From the NCBI RefSeq assembly GCF_000429045.1, contig NZ_AUBC01000019.1, positions 55,805-119,804 on the forward strand: 64,000 nt of DNA, in the 5' to 3' direction. Below, piece after piece: positions 16,100 through 25,927 of the stretch. The stretch is from Salinarimonas rosea DSM 21201 (lineage in GTDB: Bacteria; Pseudomonadota; Alphaproteobacteria; Rhizobiales; Beijerinckiaceae). The translations under genes and the position numbers were made by a program. Position 1 is the first letter of the stretch; each line of letters opens with the position of its first letter. The notes beneath the pieces were generated by a model that had not been told where the DNA came from, searched no databases, and worked only from the letters and a program-made list of their open reading frames with translations.

Positions 16100-16121
16100 G
16101 TCCGTCCTGCTCGTCTCGTGT

Positions 16122-16240
16122 TCAGATCTCGTGAGGCGCGACCTCGAAGGGACTGATCACGGTCACGCCTTCGAAGCGGGTTTCGTGTACCATGTCTTCG
16201 CTTCGGGTGAAGCGGCAAATCTCTTCGCGTGCGCTCGGCT
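16122..16240 (-). pseudogene. Possible remnant partner reading frame
   Basis: Directly downstream of the small gene at 16240-16470 a minus-strand frame encodes about 39 residues ending EGVTVISPFEVAPHEI before TGA at 16122. It is in a different frame, has no ATG before its last 23 residues, and so cannot be a complete gene as it stands. A GTG overlapping the upstream stop opens another frame that closes after 26 codons. It may be the decayed C-terminus of a toxin-like partner or chance sequence. Confidence 0.2.
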
Positions 16241-16470
16241 CACTTCGGATCGTCGTCGTAGATCTGGTCGCGCGTCGGCGCCCTGCCGTTCTCGTCGAGA
16301 AGATCCATGGGCGGCCCGGCGAGGAAGCGCTGCATCGCGATCGTCTGTGGTGTCGGACGCGGCTCGCCCAGGAGATCCGCGATGAGGTCCAGCAAGCCGA
16401 TACCCCGCAGAGCAGCTTCGTTCCTCAGCTTGTCCAAGACGATGAGATCGTCTCGATCTTCCAACTCCAC
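16240..16470 (-). CDS. Small hypothetical protein, antitoxin-like
   Basis: A 76-residue protein starting at a GTG six bases after AGGAGG, a strong ribosome site; this supports GTG over the ATG 54 bases upstream. It is acidic: a helix (about 10-32, IVLDKLRNEAALRGIGLLDL), then Pro-rich PRPTPQTI, FLAGPPMDLLDENGR and a tail DQIYDDDPK. Small acidic proteins with an extended C-terminus are typical of antitoxins, but I recognise no family and the expected downstream toxin is missing or broken. It interrupts the conserved pth-ychF neighbourhood. Confidence 0.6.
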   Translation of the reverse strand: MELEDRDDLIVLDKLRNEAALRGIGLLDLIADLLGEPRPTPQTIAMQRFLAGPPMDLLDENGRAPTRDQIYDDDPK

Positions 16471-16525
16471 GGTGGACCTCCTATCGCCCCGGATGGATGA
16501 ATGACATGAGGGGGCGTTCCTCAAG

Positions 16526-17137
16526 TCAACCGCCCTTCTCCCCCGGCCGCTTCACGTCGCCCCAGCCGCGCCCCTCCATGGCGAGGTGCACCTTGTTCTG
16601 GAACGAGGCGTCGTCGCCCTTGGCCAGCAGCTCGGCGTGGTCGGCCACCGCGCGGCAGAGGTCCTCCACCCACGGCTGCTCGGACTTGGCGAAGTCGTTG
16701 AGGACGTAGCCGTGGACCAGCGCCTTGTCGCCGGGGTGCCCGATGCCCAGCCTCACCCGGCGGTAGTCGTTGCCGCATTGCGCGGTGATCGAGCGCAGGC
16801 CGTTGTGGCCGGCGTTGCCGCCGCCCTTCTTCATGCGCAGCTTGGCGGGGGCGAGGTCGAGCTCGTCGTGGAGGACGGCGACGTCGTCGAGCGGGATCTT
16901 GTAGAAGCGCATCGCCTCGGAGACCGCGCGCCCGCTCTCGTTCATGTAGGTGAGCGGCTTGAGCAGCAGCACACGCTCGCGCCCGACGAGCGCCTCGGAC
17001 GCCTCGCCCTGGAAGCGTCGGCGCCAGGGGGCGGCAGCGTGGACGCGGGCGATCTCGTCCACAGCCATGAAGCCGATATTGTGCCGGTTGCCGGCATAGC
17101 GCGTGCCGGGATTGCCCAGCCCGACGATCAGGCGCAC
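16526..17137 (-). CDS. pth: Peptidyl-tRNA hydrolase
   Basis: A 203-residue Pth1 enzyme that releases peptides from prematurely dissociated peptidyl-tRNA. Key residues are visible: Asn in VGLGNPG (about 9), catalytic His in NRHNIGF (about 19), Asn in TYMNESG and Asp in LHDELDL (about 92), plus [12 protein letters not shown]. The C-terminal extension ([15 protein letters not shown]...) is typical of alphaproteobacteria. It lies 83 bases downstream of rplY on the same strand, with a hairpin between them. Confidence 0.97.
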   Translation of the reverse strand: MRLIVGLGNPGTRYAGNRHNIGFMAVDEIARVHAAAPWRRRFQGEASEALVGRERVLLLKPLTYMNESGRAVSEAMRFYKIPLDDVAVLHDELDLAPAKLRMKKGGGNAGHNGLRSITAQCGNDYRRVRLGIGHPGDKALVHGYVLNDFAKSEQPWVEDLCRAVADHAELLAKGDDASFQNKVHLAMEGRGWGDVKRPGEKGG

Positions 17138-17154
17138 GGGCCCCTCCCCTTCGA

Positions 17155-17186
17155 CGGCGAAACGCTCCGGCCCTGCGGCCGGAGCG
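17155..17186 (-). terminator. Candidate terminator/attenuator between rplY and pth
   Basis: Perfect 10-bp inverted repeat CGCTCCGGCC (17163-17172) and GGCCGGAGCG (17177-17186) with a CTGC loop. On the minus strand it is followed by a short T-containing stretch (GTTTCGCC), so it may partly stop transcription after rplY. Confidence 0.45.
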
Positions 17187-17220
17187 CTCGATCCGAACAG
17201 ACGTCTCAGCCGGCGGAGGA

Positions 17221-17850
17221 TCAGCCCTCGTCCCCGCCGCCCTCGGCCTTCTCGGCGGCCTCCTGCTGCAGCTGCTCGCGCACGCCGGCCGGGACGGCGA
17301 TCGTCGCGATCGTGAAGTCGCGATCGGTGATCGTCGGCGTCACGCCCTTGGGCAGGGTGACGGCCGAGATGTGCAGGCTGTCGCCGATGTCGAGCGTCGA
17401 GATGTCGATGTCGATCGAATCCGGGATCGCGTCGGCGGGGACGTTCAGCTCCACCGTGTGGCGCACGACGTTGAGCGTGCCGCCGCGCTTGATGCCGACC
17501 GCCTTCTCCTGGTTGACGAAGTGCACCGGCACCTCGACCGCGATGGTCTGGCCCTTGCCCACGCGGAAGAAGTCGACGTGGATCGGCATGTCCTTGACGG
17601 GATCGAGCTGGTAGTCGCGCGGGATCGCGTGCTCGGTCTCGCCGCCGACCTCGATGTCGAACATCGTGGTCATGAAGCCGCCGGCGTAGATCAGCTTCTT
17701 CATCTCGTTGAAGTCGACTGCGATGGCGCGGGGCGGCTTGCCGGCCCCGTAGACGACGGCGGGCACGCGGCCTTGACGGCGAGCTTCACGGGCGGCCCCC
17801 TTGCCGACCCGATCGCGCGCCACGGCCTGGAGAGTCTTGGTCTCGGACAT
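17221..17850 (-). CDS. rplY: 50S ribosomal protein L25/general stress protein Ctc
   Basis: A 209-residue long-form L25 (CTC/TL5 type) that binds 5S rRNA. The N-terminal L25 domain (about 1-95) begins [20 protein letters not shown] and includes [14 protein letters not shown]; the C-terminal TL5 beta domain follows ([20 protein letters not shown]), then a charged tail rich in Glu and Gly. The start is the ATG about 20 bases after GAGGAAATCCACGACC; upstream in-frame codons look non-coding. It heads the rplY-pth unit. Confidence 0.97.
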   Translation of the reverse strand: MSETKTLQAVARDRVGKGAAREARRQGRVPAVVYGAGKPPRAIAVDFNEMKKLIYAGGFMTTMFDIEVGGETEHAIPRDYQLDPVKDMPIHVDFFRVGKGQTIAVEVPVHFVNQEKAVGIKRGGTLNVVRHTVELNVPADAIPDSIDIDISTLDIGDSLHISAVTLPKGVTPTITDRDFTIATIAVPAGVREQLQQEAAEKAEGGGDEG

Positions 17851-18033
17851 GGTCGTGGATTTCCTCGATAGTGCTGGAAACGCCGAAGGCCGCCAACGCG
17901 GCGGCCCGGCGCGCGCCCGTGCCTCCAAGGGTGTCTAGCGGGCGCGGGCGGCTTATAGGCGGGTTCGGCAGGAAGGGCAAGGCGGAACGCCGCGCGCGCG
18001 GCATTCACGAGCGCTGCGTGAGCGGCCGCCCCT

Positions 18034-19248
18034 TCAGGCCGCGAGCCCGAGCCGCCGCGAGCGGATCGCCTCGACGATGCCGCGCTCGACATGGGCGAGC
18101 GCGACGTCGAGCGCCGCGTCCTCCGCCATCGCCCGGCTCGCCTCGCGGGCCTCCTCGCGCGCGGCCTCGACCTCGTAGCGGCGCAGGAGCACGAGGAGCT
18201 TGCCGGCCTCCTCCGCCGGCAGCGCCGCGCAGGCGGAGAGCACGCGCTCGACCATCCGCCGCGAGAGCTGCGCGCCGCCGCTCGCCCGGTCTCCCTCCGG
18301 CTCGCGCAGCGCCGACAGGGCGGCCTCGAAGGCCGGCAGCAGGGCGGCCGGCAGCTTCGCGCGGCGGTACAGCGCCGGGAAGCCCGCGCCGCGCGGGTCG
18401 TGCAGCAGCGCCACGACGCGCTTCGCCGGCATCTCCGCGAGATCCGCGAAGGCGGCCTCGGCGAACGGCATGGCGCGGGAGAGGACGGCGCGCAGGATCA
18501 TGGCCGGCGTGAGCTGGCCCGAGCGGCGCAGGTGCACGACGAGGCGCATCGCGTCCGCCTGCGCACCGGCCGAGAGCGCGACCGTGGTCTTCTCCCGCGC
18601 CTCGCGCACGACGCGCGCGCCGCGCTCCGCCGAGAGCCAGCCGCAGCCGACGACGAAGCGCTCGAGCCGCGCCGCCACGGCGACGGCGATCGTCTGGCGC
18701 ACGTCGACGGGGCAGTCGGCGCGGGCGAGCAGCGCCTCGCGGATCGCGGGTTCCTCGCCGAGCCGCTCGTGGATGCGGGCGAAGGTCGAGGGCGCGAGGC
18801 CCGCCGCGGGATTGCCGAGGAGCTCCTCGACCGCCTGCGGGCAGGCGATCTCCGCGAGCGCCGCCGAGACGGCGGACGAGAGCCGCGGACGCAGCGCGAT
18901 CGCGGTCTGCACGAAGTCGTCGCCGAGCGCGGCGCAGTCGACGAGATCGGCGTCGGTCAAGAGCGGCGAGCGCGCGAGGACGAGGGCGGCGATGCCGCTC
19001 TGGTCGGAGGCGAGCGCCACCACGATGTGGCGCGGCGCCTCCGGCGCGTTCGCCACCGCCTCCGCCAGCGCCCGGCGCACGAGCGGCGAGGGATCGTCGA
19101 GCATCGCGGTGAGCGCGGTCTCGGCGTCCCGGCGGTCGGCGTGGGCGAGGTCGCCGTAGAGATAGGCCCGCGCGAGCGCGCTCACCGCCTCGGCGCGGTC
19201 GCCGGGGGAGGCCGTGCGGGCCCACAGGAGGAAGCGCCGGACGATCAT
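18034..19248 (-). CDS. DUF2336 domain-containing protein
   Basis: A 404-residue cytoplasmic helical-repeat protein. DUF2336 features are the N-terminal heat-like repeats LTAMLDDPSPLVRRALAEAV (about 47-66) and IVVALASDQSGIAALVLA, and a C-terminal helical region. Members occur in alphaproteobacteria, often near cell-envelope or flagellar genes; function is unknown. The start ATG overlaps the stop of the upstream transglycosylase-like gene by four bases, so the two are translationally coupled and probably work together. Confidence 0.85.
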   Translation of the reverse strand: MIVRRFLLWARTASPGDRAEAVSALARAYLYGDLAHADRRDAETALTAMLDDPSPLVRRALAEAVANAPEAPRHIVVALASDQSGIAALVLARSPLLTDADLVDCAALGDDFVQTAIALRPRLSSAVSAALAEIACPQAVEELLGNPAAGLAPSTFARIHERLGEEPAIREALLARADCPVDVRQTIAVAVAARLERFVVGCGWLSAERGARVVREAREKTTVALSAGAQADAMRLVVHLRRSGQLTPAMILRAVLSRAMPFAEAAFADLAEMPAKRVVALLHDPRGAGFPALYRRAKLPAALLPAFEAALSALREPEGDRASGGAQLSRRMVERVLSACAALPAEEAGKLLVLLRRYEVEAAREEAREASRAMAEDAALDVALAHVERGIVEAIRSRRLGLAA

Positions 19249-20270
19249 CGCGCCCCCCGAGCCACGGCGGCGAGGTCGAGCGGGCCCTCGACGCGGCCGG
19301 CGGCGCCGCGGATCGGCGCCGTCGAGGGCGCGACCGGCGGCGCGGGCGCCGCGGCGGGCGTCGGGAGGGCACCGTCCGGCGGCGCGCTCCACAGGCTCGC
19401 CACCGCCCCGGAGACCGGGCCGGGCGCTGCGCCGTCGGTCCGGAACAGGCCGTGGAAGGCCGGCCCGTCGCGGCGGGCGAAGGCGAGCGGCGCGTCGGCG
19501 CCGAAGGCGGGCGCGGCGCCGTCGGGCGCGGGCGCCGTTCCCGCCGTCGCGGCGTGCGTGCGGGCCGCCTCGTGCGCGTCCGCGATCGTGCGATAGAGCG
19601 CCGCCGCCGAGCGGGGCGCACCCGCGCCGTCGCGGAACAGGGCCGGGTTCGCCTCCGCCGCGCGCGGGAAGAGCGTCTCGGCGGGGGTCTGCGGGCGTTC
19701 GCCGGCGGCGCGGATCAGCGTCGCGGCGCCGGTCGCGCCGAGCACGTGGGCGACGGCGAGGTCGGCCTCGCTCGGCGCCCCGCCCAGCGCCGATTCGAGC
19801 GCGGCCGCGTTGCGGTTCGTCAGCGCGCCGGCGAGCTGTGCGGCCAGCCGCGGGTCCTCGCGCAGCGCCAGGATCTCGGCGCGCTGCGCGGGATCGGGCA
19901 CGTGGTAGCGTCCGTCCGCCCCGCGCACGACGGCGCGTGCCTCCTCGGCGAGGCCCAGGCGCGGCCCCTCGCTGTCGACGAGGCCGAGCCAGGTCTGCTC
20001 GATGAACTGGAACAGGCCCGTCGCGGACGACGTGCTCGCCTGCGCGGAAGGATCGAGCGCCGATTCGCGTTGCGCGGTGGCGAGGAGGTAGTCGAAACTG
20101 AGCCCGCTCGCCCGCGCTCCGTCGCGGATCGCATCGACGACGGGCGGCGGCACGGCCGTTGCGGACGGGCTGGTCTGCGCGGGAAGCGAGGTGAACAGGA
20201 ACATGGCGCGCCGCGGGTCCTCGGGCCCGGTCGCGGCCGACGGGCGCGGCTCGGGTCTGGGCTGCATCAT
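19245..20270 (-). CDS. Lytic transglycosylase-like protein
   Basis: A 341-residue protein. An SLT-like core at about 40-120 has ATAQRESALDPSA (catalytic Glu candidate in QRES) and SSATGLFQFIEQTWLG, the G-L-x-Q-F motif of family-1 transglycosylases. These cleave peptidoglycan glycan strands. The remainder is Ala/Pro-rich and probably disordered. No signal peptide is seen. The start is uncertain: a double ATG at 20270 is used, with MFLFTSL further in as an alternative. The GTTTACCAT sequence just upstream resembles a CtrA half-site. It is coupled to the DUF2336 gene. Confidence 0.78.
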   Translation of the reverse strand: MMQPRPEPRPSAATGPEDPRRAMFLFTSLPAQTSPSATAVPPPVVDAIRDGARASGLSFDYLLATAQRESALDPSAQASTSSATGLFQFIEQTWLGLVDSEGPRLGLAEEARAVVRGADGRYHVPDPAQRAEILALREDPRLAAQLAGALTNRNAAALESALGGAPSEADLAVAHVLGATGAATLIRAAGERPQTPAETLFPRAAEANPALFRDGAGAPRSAAALYRTIADAHEAARTHAATAGTAPAPDGAAPAFGADAPLAFARRDGPAFHGLFRTDGAAPGPVSGAVASLWSAPPDGALPTPAAAPAPPVAPSTAPIRGAAGRVEGPLDLAAVARGAR

Positions 20271-20337
20271 CGCCCGATCATGGTAAACGAAGGCTTTAGA
20301 GGGCGCCGCGAGCGCACCCGCGAGGAGGATGAACGGC

Positions 20338-20823
20338 ATGGTCGACGAGGCGCGGCGCCACCCCAGGGGCGGGATCTACTTCGAGGACTTCGAGCCGGGC
20401 ACGGTCATCCCCCATCGCCTCACCCGCACGGTGACGCAGATGGACAACATGCTGTTCTCCAACATGACGCTCAACCCGCAGCCGCTCCACATCGACGCGC
20501 ATTTCTGCGAGACGCAGACGGAGTTCGGGCGCCCGCTGATGAACTCGCTCTTCACGCTGGGCCTGATGATCGGCATCTCGGTGAACGACACGACGGTCGG
20601 GACCACGATCGCCAACCTCGGCATGACGGACGTCACCTTCCCCGCACCGCTGTTCGAGGGGGACACCGTGCGGTGCGAGACCGAGGTCGTCGAGAAGCGC
20701 GAATCGCGATCGCGACCGAACGCCGGCATCGTCACCTTCCGCCACAGGGCCTACAAGCAGGACGGCACGCTCGTCGCGCAGTGCACCCGCCAGGCCTTCA
20801 TGCTCAAGCGCCCGGCGGCGTGA
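20338..20823 (+). CDS. MaoC family dehydratase
   Basis: A 161-residue hot-dog-fold protein. The hydratase core is seen as IYFEDFEPGTVIPH (about 13-26), MTLNPQPLHIDAHFCE (catalytic Asp/His region, D-A-H) and LGMTDVTFPAPLFEGDT. It should hydrate or dehydrate an enoyl-CoA. I chose the second ATG, nine bases after AGGAGG, over the one at 20329 which abuts it. The CitE-like lyase begins 10 bases downstream; MaoC plus CitE-like lyase pairs act in C4/C5 acid pathways such as mesaconyl-/methylmalyl-CoA or citramalyl-CoA interconversion. Confidence 0.9.
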   Translation: MVDEARRHPRGGIYFEDFEPGTVIPHRLTRTVTQMDNMLFSNMTLNPQPLHIDAHFCETQTEFGRPLMNSLFTLGLMIGISVNDTTVGTTIANLGMTDVTFPAPLFEGDTVRCETEVVEKRESRSRPNAGIVTFRHRAYKQDGTLVAQCTRQAFMLKRPAA

Positions 20824-20833
20824 GGAGGCACGG

Positions 20834-21700
20834 ATGCGGTCGTATCTCTTCGTTCCCGGGGACAGCGAGAAGAAGCTCGAGAAGGCGCTCGGCGCGGGGG
20901 CCGACGCGCTGATCGTCGATCTCGAGGATTCCGTCGCGCCCGCCGAGAAGGCCCGCGGGCGCGCCGTCGCCGCCGCCTTCCTCGCCCGCGCCGCGGCCGT
21001 GGAGGGCCGCCCGCGCCTCCTGGTGCGCGTGAACGCGCTCGACACCGATCTCATCGGCGCGGATCTCGACGCCGTGATGCCGGCGTCGCCCGACGGGATC
21101 GTGCTGCCGAAGGCGGCAGGCGGCCAGGACGTCGCGCACCTCGCCGCGCTGATCGCGGTGCGCGAGGCGGAATACGGCCTGCCGGACGGCGGCACCGTCA
21201 TCCACGCCATCGCCACCGAGACGGCGCGCGCGATCTTCGGGCTCGGCACCTACGGCGGCGCGAGCCACCGCCTGCGCGGCCTCGCCTGGGGCGGCGAGGA
21301 TCTCTCGGCCGATCTCGGCGCCGAGAGCAACCGCGACGAGGCCGGCGCCTGGACGGAGCCCTACCGGATCGCCCGCAACATGATGCTGTTCGCGGCCGCA
21401 GCGGCGGAGGTCGACGCCATCGATGGTGTCCACACCGCCTTCCGCGACCTCGACGGCCTCGCCGCCGAATGCCGCGCGGCGCGCCGGGACGGCTTTGCGG
21501 GCAAGCTCGCGATCCATCCGGCGCAGGTGCCGGTGATCAACGAGGCCTTCACGCCCTCCCCCACCGAGGTCGCCCGCGCGCGCGCCATCGTCGCCGCCTT
21601 CGAGGCCGACCCCGGTGCCGGCGTGGTTGCGATCGAGGGCGAGATGATCGACATGCCCCACCTCAAGCGGGCCCGGCGGGTCCTCGCGCGGGCCGTGTGA
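20834..21700 (+). CDS. HpcH/HpaI-type CoA-ester lyase (CitE-like)
   Basis: A 288-residue TIM-barrel lyase of the CitE/malyl-CoA lyase family. Visible motifs are RSYLFVPGDSEKKLEKAL (about 2-19), ALIVDLEDSVAP (metal/substrate site), GIVLPKA and the CoA-binding LRGLAWGGEDLSADLGA, ending with KLAIHPAQVPVINEAF. It should split or form a 3-hydroxyacyl-CoA such as malyl-, citramalyl- or beta-methylmalyl-CoA. It overlaps functionally with the MaoC gene 10 bases upstream; GAGGCACGG precedes its ATG. Confidence 0.92.
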   Translation: MRSYLFVPGDSEKKLEKALGAGADALIVDLEDSVAPAEKARGRAVAAAFLARAAAVEGRPRLLVRVNALDTDLIGADLDAVMPASPDGIVLPKAAGGQDVAHLAALIAVREAEYGLPDGGTVIHAIATETARAIFGLGTYGGASHRLRGLAWGGEDLSADLGAESNRDEAGAWTEPYRIARNMMLFAAAAAEVDAIDGVHTAFRDLDGLAAECRAARRDGFAGKLAIHPAQVPVINEAFTPSPTEVARARAIVAAFEADPGAGVVAIEGEMIDMPHLKRARRVLARAV

Positions 21701-21742
21701 CGCCGTCGCTCCGCCCCCGTCGGGGAGGCGGCGGCGCGCGCG

Positions 21743-24700
21743 TTACCCTGGCGTGATGTCGAGCGGCGGGGCGGGCGGCGGGGCTTCGAGCGCGGGGCCG
21801 CGGCGGGTCGGGGCGCCGGCGCCGAAGAGGCGGCGCAGCACGCCCGGCGCGATCGCCGAGAGCGGGTTGATCGTCAGCGCCGGGTCGGAGACCGGGCCGG
21901 CGACGCGGAAGTTCACGGCGAACAGCCCCTCGTATTGGCTCCCGCCGAGGATCGTGCCGAAGACCGGCACCTGCGCGAAGGCGTTGTTGAGCCCGTAGGC
22001 CGGCACGTAGCTGCCGGCGATGTCGAGGCGCTGCGCCTCCAGGTCGACCCAGCCCTCGAGCGTGAAGCCGAGCTGCGGGCCCCACATCCGCGCGTCGGCG
22101 AGCGTCAGGACCGAGCCGTCGCGGATGAAGTCGACCTGCGCCTTCGTGAACAACGCCTCGCTCGCGTCGACTGCGGGGCCGGAGAGGCCGAACCGAGCGT
22201 CGCTGCCCGCGCTCGCCGGCAGCTGGCGACCGACGACGCTGCGCAGCGCCGGCTCGTCGCGCAGCACGAAGTCCCACAGGATCAGCTGGCCGGGCGCGCG
22301 CGCGCCGTCGAGGCCGACCTGCAGGGCGAGCCGCCCGCCGATCATGCGGTCGTAGAGGTCGAGGAAGCGCAGGGTCGCGCCGGCGTCGGCCGTCTCCACT
22401 GCGAGACGCCCGTCGACGATGCGCGCCGTCAGCGGCCCGCCCGGGTAGCGGGCGTCGATCGTGCCGTCCCGAACGGCGCCGTCGACGACACGCAGGCCCG
22501 CCGCGACGTTCGTGAGCACCTCGCCGCCGAAGCCGCCGAGAATGTCGACGCGCGCGTCCAGCCTCGCGTCGAGGGCGGCAGCGCCGTCGTCGCCGCCCCC
22601 ACCGTCGTCGCGCAGGTGCGTCATGATCGGGCGCAGATCGAAGACCGATCCCGTCAGCCGCGCGGCCCAGGCGCCGCCCTCGGTGCGCGAGACGGTCAGC
22701 GCAGCGTCGTCGCCTCGGGAGAGCCGTGCGGTGGCGAGATCGAGGCTCCGGAGCGCGCCGTCCGGGCCGACCCGTCCGCCGCCGCGCAGCACGACGGGAC
22801 CCGATTCGAGCGCGAGATCGCGGAAGACGATCCCCTCCGGGTCGGTGGCGAGGCTGACCGCGAGCGTACCCGGCGCGCCCGCGGCCTTGGTCCAGCCGGG
22901 CAGCAGACCGTCGAGCCGCGCCCCGGCGAGATCCGCGGCGATCGTCGCCGAGAGTGCGTCTCCCGGCCCGAGCCGCGCCTCGACCTCGAGGGCGACCGGC
23001 CCGCTCGCGGCGCCCTGCGGCACGAGCCCACGCGCGGCGAGGAGGCCCGCGTCGACGCTGCCCGAGACGCGCGCCTCGCCGGGGCTCCCGCGGGGATCGA
23101 CGAGCGCGACCGTCACCGGCGAGCCCGCGATCGTCCCGGTCCCGTCGAGCCGCAGCGTCCCGTCGGGATCGAAGCCGAGGGCGAGCGAGCCGTCCTCCAG
23201 GCGTTCGGCGTCGCCGACGAGCGGCGCCGAGACGTTCTCGAGCCGGCCCGTCGCGGCGATCGGCAGGCGCGCCACCTCGACCGGCTCGCCGATCGGGAAG
23301 GAGAAGGCGACATCGAGCGCGACATCGCCGGCCACGGCGTCCGGATCGAGCGCGAGGTCGGCCGCGCCCGAGAGCGCGGGCGTGCGCAGGAAGGCGGCGA
23401 GCGCATCGAGCCCGCCCGTGGCGGAGAAGGCGATGCGCGCCGGCGAGGTGGATTCCCAGTAATTCTCCAGGCGGAAGCGGCCGTCGCTCGCGTCGAGCCG
23501 CCGGCCGTCCGCGGTGAGGACGTGGGCGCTCGTCGCATCGACGAAGGCGTCCTCCCCGGTGACGGTGCCGCTGACCACGGCGTCGCGCAGCGGCGGGAAG
23601 TCCTCGTCGAGCACCAGGCGCACGCCCTCCATGGCGAAGCGCACGTCGATCGCCTCGGGCGGCAGCGGCTGCTTCTCGAAGAGGCCGGCGAGGTCCTCGC
23701 CGGTGAGCGCGACGGCGACGTCGAGGTCGGTGACGGTGCCCCTCGTCAGCGCCCGGCGCAGGAAGAGCCTCGGGATCGGTGCGACGAAATCCGGCCACAG
23801 CGCGAGCGCGGCGCGCACGGGCAGGTCGACGGCGTCGAGCGCGACGCGCAGGCCGCCGCGATCCTCGGCGCCGCCGAAGGACGCCATCAGCGCGAGATCG
23901 ACACCCGGTCCGGCGAGGGAGAGCTCCTCGACGACGACCCCGTCCGACCCGCCGCGTGCGGCCACCGACACGCGCGACAGCGCGAGCGTCGGCTCGGCGT
24001 CGGTGGCGCCGCGCACGACCGCGTCGCCCCCGGCGAGGGCGAGGCGCCAGCGGCCGTCGCTCCCCTCGGGCACGAGGGCGCCGGCGAGAGTCACGCGGGT
24101 GCGCCCGCCGGCGATCTCGACGTTTCGCAGCGCGAGCCGCTTCTCCCCGGGCAGCCAGGTGGCCTCGGCTGCGAGCCGCTCCACCGGGACGAGCGGCATG
24201 AACGGATCGCGCGTGCGCAGCCAGCCGGAATTGCTCTCGAGGCGGGCCGAAAAGCGGCGCAGGTCGCCGTCGGGACCGATCGCGATCGCCGCCTCGCCGG
24301 TGAGCGTCAGGTCGCGCGAGCCGAGCGCATCGGAAAGGCCGGTCACCAGGGTGAGGTCGCGCACCGGCATCGCCTCGACGGCGAGCCGGGCCGCGCGCCC
24401 GCCGTCGGGCTCGCGTCCGACGGAGCCCTCCACGCTCCAGGCGCCGCCGGGGCCGTCGAAGGTCGCCTCGATGCGGCGCATCGCGCCGTCGCGCCGCACG
24501 CGCGCATCGACCCGCGCGAAGCCCACGCGCTCGCGGCCGTCGGCACCGACGAGCGTGAGCCGGGCATTCTCGAGCCGCGCCCGCGAGAGCCCGCCCAGCG
24601 GGCTCGCCTCGTCGAGGATGCCCGCGAGCGCGCCCGCCACGGCGGCGACCGGGCCCACCGCGGGCAGGTCCGAAGCCGGCGATTCGCCGGCGGGCCGGAT

Positions 24701-25210
24701 GGGCGCGGCGACCGGCTCGCCGCCGTCGGGCGGCAGCAGGGAGACCGTGCCGTCCTCCGCCACGAGGACGCGCAGCTCGACATCCGAGAGCACGACCGCC
24801 CGCGGCACGGGCGCACCCGTCAGCAGAGAGAGCGCGCCGACCGATACGATCGCCCGCGGGGCATGCGCGATGCGCGCGCCGTCGCGATCGGTGAGGTCGA
24901 GCCCGTCGACGGCGAGCGCGGGCGATCCCTCGTGGAGGGTCAGCGCCGAATCGGCGAGCGACACGCGCCAGGCGGCGCCGAGCCGATCCTCGACCGCGGC
25001 GGCGACCCGCTCGGACAGCCCCGCGATCTCGAGCGGCGCCGAATCGAGGCGCAGGTAGAGCGCGCCGCCGAGCGCCACGAGCCCGGCGACGAGCCAGAGC
25101 TTGAGGACGAGCAGGCGCCGGCCGACGCCGCGGCGGCGCTTGGCGTCGCGCAGCCCGGCGCTCCGACCGAAACGCCCGCCGCGCAAGGCGCTCGGGCGCA
25201 GATGGGTCAC
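21743..25210 (-). CDS. Giant AsmA-like/DUF3971 (YhdP-type) envelope protein
   Basis: About 1155 residues. An N-terminal basic stretch and one membrane helix (VLKLWLVAGLVALGGALYL) are followed by a long beta-rich periplasmic region of repeated short strands. The C-terminus (GLFAVNFRVAGPVSDPALTI, then NPLSAIAPGVLRRLF) is the typical end of AsmA-like_C/DUF3971 proteins of the YhdP/TamB group, which are thought to bridge inner and outer membranes and move phospholipids. The start is uncertain: GTG at 25210 is used, with GTG 25222 or 25243 and an upstream start at 25357 as alternatives. The latter would leave no room for promoters to the divergent bcp gene. Confidence 0.85.
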   Translation of the reverse strand: MTHLRPSALRGGRFGRSAGLRDAKRRRGVGRRLLVLKLWLVAGLVALGGALYLRLDSAPLEIAGLSERVAAAVEDRLGAAWRVSLADSALTLHEGSPALAVDGLDLTDRDGARIAHAPRAIVSVGALSLLTGAPVPRAVVLSDVELRVLVAEDGTVSLLPPDGGEPVAAPIRPAGESPASDLPAVGPVAAVAGALAGILDEASPLGGLSRARLENARLTLVGADGRERVGFARVDARVRRDGAMRRIEATFDGPGGAWSVEGSVGREPDGGRAARLAVEAMPVRDLTLVTGLSDALGSRDLTLTGEAAIAIGPDGDLRRFSARLESNSGWLRTRDPFMPLVPVERLAAEATWLPGEKRLALRNVEIAGGRTRVTLAGALVPEGSDGRWRLALAGGDAVVRGATDAEPTLALSRVSVAARGGSDGVVVEELSLAGPGVDLALMASFGGAEDRGGLRVALDAVDLPVRAALALWPDFVAPIPRLFLRRALTRGTVTDLDVAVALTGEDLAGLFEKQPLPPEAIDVRFAMEGVRLVLDEDFPPLRDAVVSGTVTGEDAFVDATSAHVLTADGRRLDASDGRFRLENYWESTSPARIAFSATGGLDALAAFLRTPALSGAADLALDPDAVAGDVALDVAFSFPIGEPVEVARLPIAATGRLENVSAPLVGDAERLEDGSLALGFDPDGTLRLDGTGTIAGSPVTVALVDPRGSPGEARVSGSVDAGLLAARGLVPQGAASGPVALEVEARLGPGDALSATIAADLAGARLDGLLPGWTKAAGAPGTLAVSLATDPEGIVFRDLALESGPVVLRGGGRVGPDGALRSLDLATARLSRGDDAALTVSRTEGGAWAARLTGSVFDLRPIMTHLRDDGGGGDDGAAALDARLDARVDILGGFGGEVLTNVAAGLRVVDGAVRDGTIDARYPGGPLTARIVDGRLAVETADAGATLRFLDLYDRMIGGRLALQVGLDGARAPGQLILWDFVLRDEPALRSVVGRQLPASAGSDARFGLSGPAVDASEALFTKAQVDFIRDGSVLTLADARMWGPQLGFTLEGWVDLEAQRLDIAGSYVPAYGLNNAFAQVPVFGTILGGSQYEGLFAVNFRVAGPVSDPALTINPLSAIAPGVLRRLFGAGAPTRRGPALEAPPPAPPLDITPG

Positions 25211-25377
25211 CTCCTCGTCCACGCGCTGGTCCGCTCCGGCCACACGCCCCGTGGGGGATGCCGCGCGCGCGTGCGCGGGGCTGGCCCCGGGGTGTGATCC
25301 CTGCTTGATTGCCCGCCGTACACGGCGCGCGTTCCTCGCGCGACGACCATATCGCAAAACCGACGAAAGGATGGCAC

Positions 25378-25842
<465 letters not shown>

Positions 25843-25927
25843 GCCGGCCGGGTGTGTTTCCCGTTTGCGGGATCTTAACCCTAACGGGTGTTGAATAGCG
25901 TCGAGTTTCCGCAAGGGGATGCGACGC

